64,000 nucleotides of DNA, taken from Denitrobaculum tricleocarpae (GTDB taxonomy: Bacteria; Pseudomonadota; Alphaproteobacteria; Kiloniellales; Kiloniellaceae). Shown piece by piece: positions 60,092 through 64,000 of the stretch (position 1 is the first letter of the stretch; each line of letters starts with the position of its first letter). The DNA is taken from NCBI RefSeq assembly GCF_007004665.1, contig NZ_ML660054.1, forward strand, positions 558,001-622,000, given 5' to 3'. Below the pieces are notes generated by a model, which saw only the letters and a list, made by a program, of their open reading frames with translations, searched no databases and was not told the DNA's origin. A program made the translations under genes and the position numbers.

Positions 60092-60555
60092 GTTGCGTTT
60101 CCTGCGGTTTCGCGTAGGACAGCAAGTCTGACAGCGATCTATGACCGAAAGGTAAATAGAATTTTATATAAATTTCGGGCAATTCCCATGGATCATCATC
60201 TCTCGGCGCTTTTCCGCTAAAATTCTATTTACTATCAACTACCTCGCTCGTACTTCCCGCTAGCGTCCCCGGGGAAAACAAGGTGCTTTGGGTTGTTGTA
60301 CGATGTGCCATCATCCCCCATATGGTTGCGTCATCGCCCCCCCCTTTGCTCTAAGTGTCTTCAATCACTATGGCCAACGATCACTACCGATAACCGTTGG
60401 CGATACGCATTGGGCAGCTCCCCCGAAAGTTCAAGTGCGAACCGCATCGCAGAGCTCTATCGATTGATTCCGGCAGGTCTTCACCCCATTTCAATCGTGT
60501 TGCCGATTACGGCCGGCTAGCGCATGCAGACGCGACCAAGATACGGGGAATTCGA
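60092..60555. other. Intergenic with a 15 bp inverted repeat
   Basis: About 460 bp with no convincing gene before the intradiol dioxygenase. Contains the inverted repeat at 60152-60232. Confidence 0.35.
60152..60232. repeat. 15 bp perfect inverted repeat with 51 bp loop
   Basis: GTAAATAGAATTTTA (60152-60166) and TAAAATTCTATTTAC (60218-60232) are exact reverse complements. Could be the ends of a tiny MITE, a cruciform/operator pair, or a transcript hairpin. Confidence 0.5.
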
Positions 60556-61215
60556 ATGACACCTGCCTTTGCCCCTTTAAACCGACGCAGCCTGCTCAAA
60601 CATACCGGCCGGCTTGCGGTCGGCTCTGCCGCCCTGACCGTCGGCTTGCAAGCCTCGGCAATGACAGCACCGGCTACGCCGCGACAACCCTTAGGCCCTT
60701 TTTATCCGGACAAACTGCCGCTCGACAGTGACAACGATCTTCTGTTCGTCGCGGGCAGACCAGGCCAGGCTCTCGGCCAACCTACGCACATTTATGGCCA
60801 GGTACGATTCGCGGATGGCACGCCGGTTAAAGACGCCGCAGTCGAAATCTGGCAGTGCGATTCCTATGGCCGTTACATCCACAGCCGCGATGCGAGCCGC
60901 GGGCGGCGAGACAGAAACTTTCAGGGATTTGGGCGGGCAATTGCGGATAACGAAGGCCGGTACCGTTTTAGAACCATCCGGCCAGTCGCGTATCCCGGCC
61001 GTACGCCCCACATTCACTTTCTGATCCGAGAGGACAACATCGATCGTCTCGTGACGCAGATGTATGTTGAAGGCGAGGCTCAGAATCGGCGGGACGGTCT
61101 TTTGAACCGGGTCTCGGATCCGCTTCTGCGCGGTGCATTGATCGTTCCGCTCACACCGAGCCCTGAACTTGGTGAAAATGCGCTCAGCGGGCGCTTTGAC
61201 ATCACTGTCACTTAG
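60556..61215 (+). CDS. Tat-exported intradiol ring-cleavage dioxygenase-like protein
   Basis: A 219-residue protein from ATG 60556. The N terminus carries a Tat signal (LNRRSLLKHTGRLAVGSAAL, twin Arg at 10-11). The mature domain is that of intradiol dioxygenases (protocatechuate 3,4-dioxygenase beta type): GPFYPDKLPL, GQVRFADGTPVKDAAVEIWQ, and Fe(III) ligands Y107 (GRYIHS), Y146 (YPGRTPHIHF), H152 and H154. It would cleave catechol-type rings in the periplasm; export of folded metalloenzymes is what Tat does. Many secreted members have no defined substrate. Upstream in-frame codons are rejected. Confidence 0.85.
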   Translation: MTPAFAPLNRRSLLKHTGRLAVGSAALTVGLQASAMTAPATPRQPLGPFYPDKLPLDSDNDLLFVAGRPGQALGQPTHIYGQVRFADGTPVKDAAVEIWQCDSYGRYIHSRDASRGRRDRNFQGFGRAIADNEGRYRFRTIRPVAYPGRTPHIHFLIREDNIDRLVTQMYVEGEAQNRRDGLLNRVSDPLLRGALIVPLTPSPELGENALSGRFDITVT

Positions 61216-61290
61216 CGGGCAACTGGTCCGGCAGAAGATCCGATGTCGTCAATCTCAACCTTCGAAGGATCTCCGGATGAGACAACGGCA

Positions 61291-61560
61291 CTAATGCAGT
61301 GTCAAAAGCGCTTCCGTATGCCGCCACTCGCCCCGTTTAAAGAGTTCGCGGGAACCGACGGTGACGGATACGAGCGGGCCGTCCAGATTTTCCTTCCAGA
61401 ATTTCAAAAACCGCTGCAACTCCGGATACTCCGGTACTAAATCATACTCCTGCCAGACATAGCTTTGCAGCAATTCAAGATGATCCGGCATACGATAGAT
61501 AATCTCCGCTGTTGCCAGTGTGTAACCTGCAAGTTGACGCTCTATAATCGTTGTTTTCAT
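61291..61560 (-). CDS. usg: usg family protein
   Basis: An 89-residue protein from ATG 61560 (MKTTIIERQLAGYTLATAEI). The family signature is complete: ERQL.GY.L.TAEI.Y..PDH..LLQ.YVWQ.YDL.PE.P.L.RFL.FW...LDGP...V.V. usg is a small, nearly universal alphaproteobacterial gene of unknown function, first named in Caulobacter. An upstream ATG at 61599 is a less likely start. Confidence 0.8.
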   Translation of the reverse strand: MKTTIIERQLAGYTLATAEIIYRMPDHLELLQSYVWQEYDLVPEYPELQRFLKFWKENLDGPLVSVTVGSRELFKRGEWRHTEALLTLH

Positions 61561-61898
61561 AAAATGAACACGATCTCCAAGATTACAGACATACCGCATC
61601 TGAAAGGCTAAATCATAATTTTAGATGAATGCAATATAATATCATTACTTTCCAATACTGGCAGCCAGCAGTGTCGAGTGCTGATAATTATCGAAAGAAT
61701 TGAGCTTAAGGGTGAACGGAAGGTTCGCATTCCAGACGCCTGATCTGGTGAGGCCATGGCAAGTCGCGTCCACTTCCCAGGACACCGCCAAGACTCCCTG
61801 ATACAGGCGACGAGTCTTCAAAAAACAGGAATCTAGGGACCCGGTCTTTCCTTCGGGACCCGGCAGTCCTCCATGCCTAGTGTGATGTTTCTGAAGTT

Positions 61899-61946
61899 CG
61901 TCGCATAATATGCGACGAATTTTAGAGACTGAATCACACTCGATTC
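61899..61946 (-). repeat. Dispersed 48 bp repeat, copy 2 (inverted)
   Basis: Reverse complement of 15202-15249 with six mismatches by eye. Includes the near-perfect palindrome CGTCGCAT-AAT-ATGCGACG. Confidence 0.5.
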
Positions 61947-61965
61947 AATGAGGTAGTGTCGCGTT

Positions 61966-61999
61966 GAATCTGAAATTCAATGAAGTGAATTTCAGATTC
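61966..61999. repeat. 14 bp perfect inverted repeat
   Basis: GAATCTGAAATTCA (61966-61979), 6 bp loop, TGAATTTCAGATTC (61986-61999). Typical IS-end or target-hotspot form. Confidence 0.5.
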
Positions 62000-62088
62000 G
62001 GGATACTAGAGCCGTGAACGGCAGAATCATGGGCCGCGGCAGCTCCCTCGATCAGACCTCCAGCCTCGGCATCAGAGGCGTCGGCCTT

Positions 62089-62301
62089 TTACGCCGCTTT
62101 ATCGCAGCCGGCGCTGCGGTCGATGTGCTCAAGGATCCTGTCCAACCGGACCTCAAGCGCGCGGTGCTGATGGGCTGTGTCGTCATGAATCGCCCGCAAC
62201 CGCGTGCTGACGCGCTCAAGGCGTTTTTCCAGCAAAGTAATGCGCCACCACATGAAAGCGGTCACCACAACAAAGGCGACAAGCAAAATCCACTCAAACA
62301 T
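62089..62301 (-). CDS. Small membrane protein with coiled coil
   Basis: A 70-residue protein from ATG 62301 (TTGGAGC upstream). One membrane helix MFEWILLVAFVVVTAFMWWR followed by a charged heptad-type helix (ITLLEKRLERVSTRLRAIHD, ALEVRLDRILEHID). Resembles small septum- or envelope-associated anchors in layout only; no family recognised. Confidence 0.5.
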   Translation of the reverse strand: MFEWILLVAFVVVTAFMWWRITLLEKRLERVSTRLRAIHDDTAHQHRALEVRLDRILEHIDRSAGCDKAA

Positions 62302-62726
62302 ATTCGGCTCCAAAACGAAATTCCGATGCCACTCTGACTTCTACGGGCATCGTAAAAGCACGCCGAGAAACACAATCAACTGCCCTTTAGGAAAGCAACT
62401 CGCATGCCAGTTTATTTTTTCTTTAAAATTCATATGCTTATCGAAATATTGCACCTATGCTAACAAAATTATGTAAACTCTGTCGACAAAGAAACGAGGA
62501 ACGCTTCAACTATTACTTATCGATATATCAATAACTTAAATAGGTTAACCCTCTTCGGTCACGGAATTTTACTGTAAAGGCTTTCGACGTCCGGCTGTGC
62601 AAGGATCATTCGCCAGCAATCGGCGATTGGTGGGATATTGTGCTTTCTGTGAGCTCACTGATGTTGTAGCCAGTTGTCATCAATAACCATGATGTAGCTT
62701 CATAACGCCAAGTGCCGCAGAAACCG
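62302..62726. other. AT-rich intergenic region
   Basis: About 425 bp between divergent small genes; no gene, repeat or RNA recognised. Confidence 0.3.
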
Positions 62727-63269
62727 ATGAACCTCTATCTAAAAGTCTTCCTCGCCATGTCGGTGCCCTTCGCTGCAATGACCGGATTCATTGTCTCCAA
62801 AGACGCGGGGGTCGCCGGCGGAATTGCGACCGGGATTGCCGGTGGCGCAGCGTTCGGTGCCCTGGCTTCCATTATCCTGGTCACGCTCCATAATCACGCC
62901 ATCGCGCGCCTGCCCTTTCCCCCGGAAGACAAGAACAATTCCGTCAAACAGATGAAAAGCATTTTCGTTGATTGGGATTACGAGACAGCCTTTACCCGCT
63001 GTGGCCAGGTCATCACAGACTACGGTTGCCGCCAGATCCAACCTGATCCGGGTCATGGCACGATCATCTCGAAATCGAAAATGGACCTTTTCGCGGCCTT
63101 GCAGGCAATCGGGATGCGCGTCATCGAACATGAGCCTGGGCACTGCGAAATCCAGATTGTCAGTCGCCCTAAAATGCCCACGACGCTCTTGGACTACGGC
63201 AAAAACCTCAAAAACGTCGAGGAGCTTGCCCGCCGCCTGCGAAAGTACGATGAACAGGACCAAGACTGA
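62727..63269 (+). CDS. Membrane protein of unknown function
   Basis: A 180-residue protein from ATG 62727 (a GTG at 62712 is possible). Two N-terminal helices, LKVFLAMSVPFAAMTGFIVS and GIATGIAGGAAFGALASIIL, with a Gly-rich turn, followed by a cytoplasmic domain: FVDWDYETAFTRCGQVITDY, KSKMDLFAALQAIGMRVIEH, CEIQIVSRPKMPTTLLDYGK. No known domain. Monocistronic. Confidence 0.6.
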   Translation: MNLYLKVFLAMSVPFAAMTGFIVSKDAGVAGGIATGIAGGAAFGALASIILVTLHNHAIARLPFPPEDKNNSVKQMKSIFVDWDYETAFTRCGQVITDYGCRQIQPDPGHGTIISKSKMDLFAALQAIGMRVIEHEPGHCEIQIVSRPKMPTTLLDYGKNLKNVEELARRLRKYDEQDQD

Positions 63270-63342
63270 GTGACGACCGACGCCTCTGCCCCCGTTCCCG
63301 CAGCCTAACATCAGCGCGAGAGCCGTCTTTCAAAGTCCCGCC

Positions 63343-63810
63343 TTAACGATAGTATATGTGCTTACCGATCTGCACGGTGCGCTCGCGCTTTACCCGCCAG
63401 GGAACGTCGATATTCGAAGCATGAAAGAATAGGCCGCCCTTCGTCGGGTCGTATGGCAGCTCAGTCAGCAAGGAAGGCGCGAGTTCCCGCGCGGTCGCCC
63501 AGGCTTCGGCCTCCGTCGGCCTGTCGCTCTTGCCGTCGCACCACCAGGAAAACTGACAGGGCGGGGTCTCTCCGCCTTGTGTCACCACTCCGCACACGCT
63601 GCCTGGAAACTCACTGTGGGCAACCCGGTTCAGCACGACTGCACCGACCGCGATCATGCCATCGGCGCCTTCCGCTTTGGCTTCCCAATACATCGCCAGC
63701 GCGAGGCAGCGTTCTTCCTTGCTAAGCTCGGTTTCAGCCATCGCAGGTGTTCCCACAATCGCTACTGCGCCGACCCCAAACGAGATCGCGGCCAACACTA
63801 AACGGTGCAT
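63343..63810 (-). CDS. SleB/CwlJ-type cell-wall hydrolase
   Basis: A 155-residue exported protein with signal peptide MHRLVLAAISFGVGAVAIVG-TPAMA. The hydrolase_2 (SleB) domain is complete: LALAMYWEAKAEGADGMIAV (catalytic Glu 43), GAVVLNRVAHSEFPGSVCGV, V.Q and CQFSWWCDGKSDRP, ending GGLFFHASNIDVPW. Such enzymes are lytic transglycosylases acting on peptidoglycan; in non-sporulating alphaproteobacteria the role is general wall turnover. Confidence 0.9.
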   Translation of the reverse strand: MHRLVLAAISFGVGAVAIVGTPAMAETELSKEERCLALAMYWEAKAEGADGMIAVGAVVLNRVAHSEFPGSVCGVVTQGGETPPCQFSWWCDGKSDRPTEAEAWATARELAPSLLTELPYDPTKGGLFFHASNIDVPWRVKRERTVQIGKHIYYR

Positions 63811-64000
63811 ACAAAATCCCCTCCCAACAGCAGCGCCTCCAGCACAGCGCTGTGAAACAGGCTACCGCCTTGAGGAGAGTTTAACCAGAAAAGGAATTTA
63901 TCGACAGACTATCGTCGCATTGATTTGTGAACCCGATATCGGACCCTGAACCTGACAATTGTTGATCGCCTGGCGGATTTCGCGCTGATCAAATCCTGCC
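63811..64000. other. Right edge, nothing assigned
   Basis: No gene recognised in the last 190 bp. Confidence 0.3.

Larger units (their letters stand above)
61561..62088. other. Repeat/IS-like debris
   Basis: About 530 bp with no gene. Contains the second copy of the 48 bp dispersed repeat (61899-61946) and a 14 bp inverted repeat (61966-61999), both of the kind found at insertion sequence ends. No transposase remnant was recognised. Confidence 0.4.

Overview
The window looks like a chromosomal segment of an alphaproteobacterium, most likely of the Rhodospirillales or a related order. This rests on gene content: a usg-family protein, a PAS_5-type protein, DUF6356 and DUF2333 proteins, a TIGR03862 flavoprotein, a SPOR protein, a typical alphaproteobacterial intergenic repeat, and moderately high GC over most of the window. 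The lineage call is inference; no rRNA or tRNA gene was found.

Region 1 (1-10.9 kb) is a phage-derived accessory region transcribed leftward. From right to left it holds a coiled-coil virion-like protein, a toxin-like C-terminal domain separated from it by one in-frame amber codon, two intact immunity-like genes and one broken one, terminase small and large subunits (the large one split by a frameshift), a proline-rich head/terminase-linked protein, four small structural-type proteins, and a large LamG + M14 carboxypeptidase protein in the tail-fibre position. No portal, capsid or integrase gene is visible. Two imperfect direct repeats of about 115 bp bracket exactly the virion-protein/toxin/immunity block, which suggests an exchangeable cassette. 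The leftmost 3 kb, including an asparagine-synthase-like fragment, is clearly more AT-rich than the rest.

Region 2 (11-25 kb) holds a 1075-residue RTX protein with a type I secretion tail and a series of small envelope or periplasmic proteins, several in paralogous pairs (two DUF3592-like proteins around a rhodanese gene; two small secreted Cys proteins), plus DUF2333 and SPOR proteins. The 1.3 kb gap at 25.1-26.4 kb has no convincing ORF. It does contain a consensus sigma-54 promoter followed by two strong hairpins, which makes a candidate sigma-54-dependent small RNA, and then a GC-rich structured block with a terminator and a perfect operator-like palindrome.

Region 3 (26-53 kb) is core and metabolic: a 2-hydroxyacid dehydrogenase with a formate-dehydrogenase-like active site; an adenylate cyclase; phenylalanine hydroxylase and 4-hydroxyphenylpyruvate dioxygenase with a divergent Lrp regulator; PhyH, dienelactone hydrolase and hydroxyisobutyrate-dehydrogenase-type enzymes with a second Lrp regulator; an overlapping catabolic operon (NicX/M29-like, XRE-cupin, 2OG oxygenase, AhpD-like, polar amino-acid-type ABC transporter) with a divergent binding protein and a creatininase-family hydrolase; a TlpA-like thioredoxin; a Bcr/CflA-type MFS pump; and a DmdB-like acyl-CoA ligase.

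Region 4 (53-60 kb) resembles the control end of another integrated element: an XRE-S24 (CI/LexA-type) repressor facing a leftward set of a helix-turn-helix protein and an orphan DnaA domain IV protein, with four copies of a TTGTACCCAYTT-type site around the repressor. A DUF2786 protein and a Sel1 protein lie further left. The right end (60-64 kb) has a Tat-exported intradiol dioxygenase, usg, a patch of repeat/IS-like debris, two membrane proteins and a SleB-type cell-wall hydrolase.
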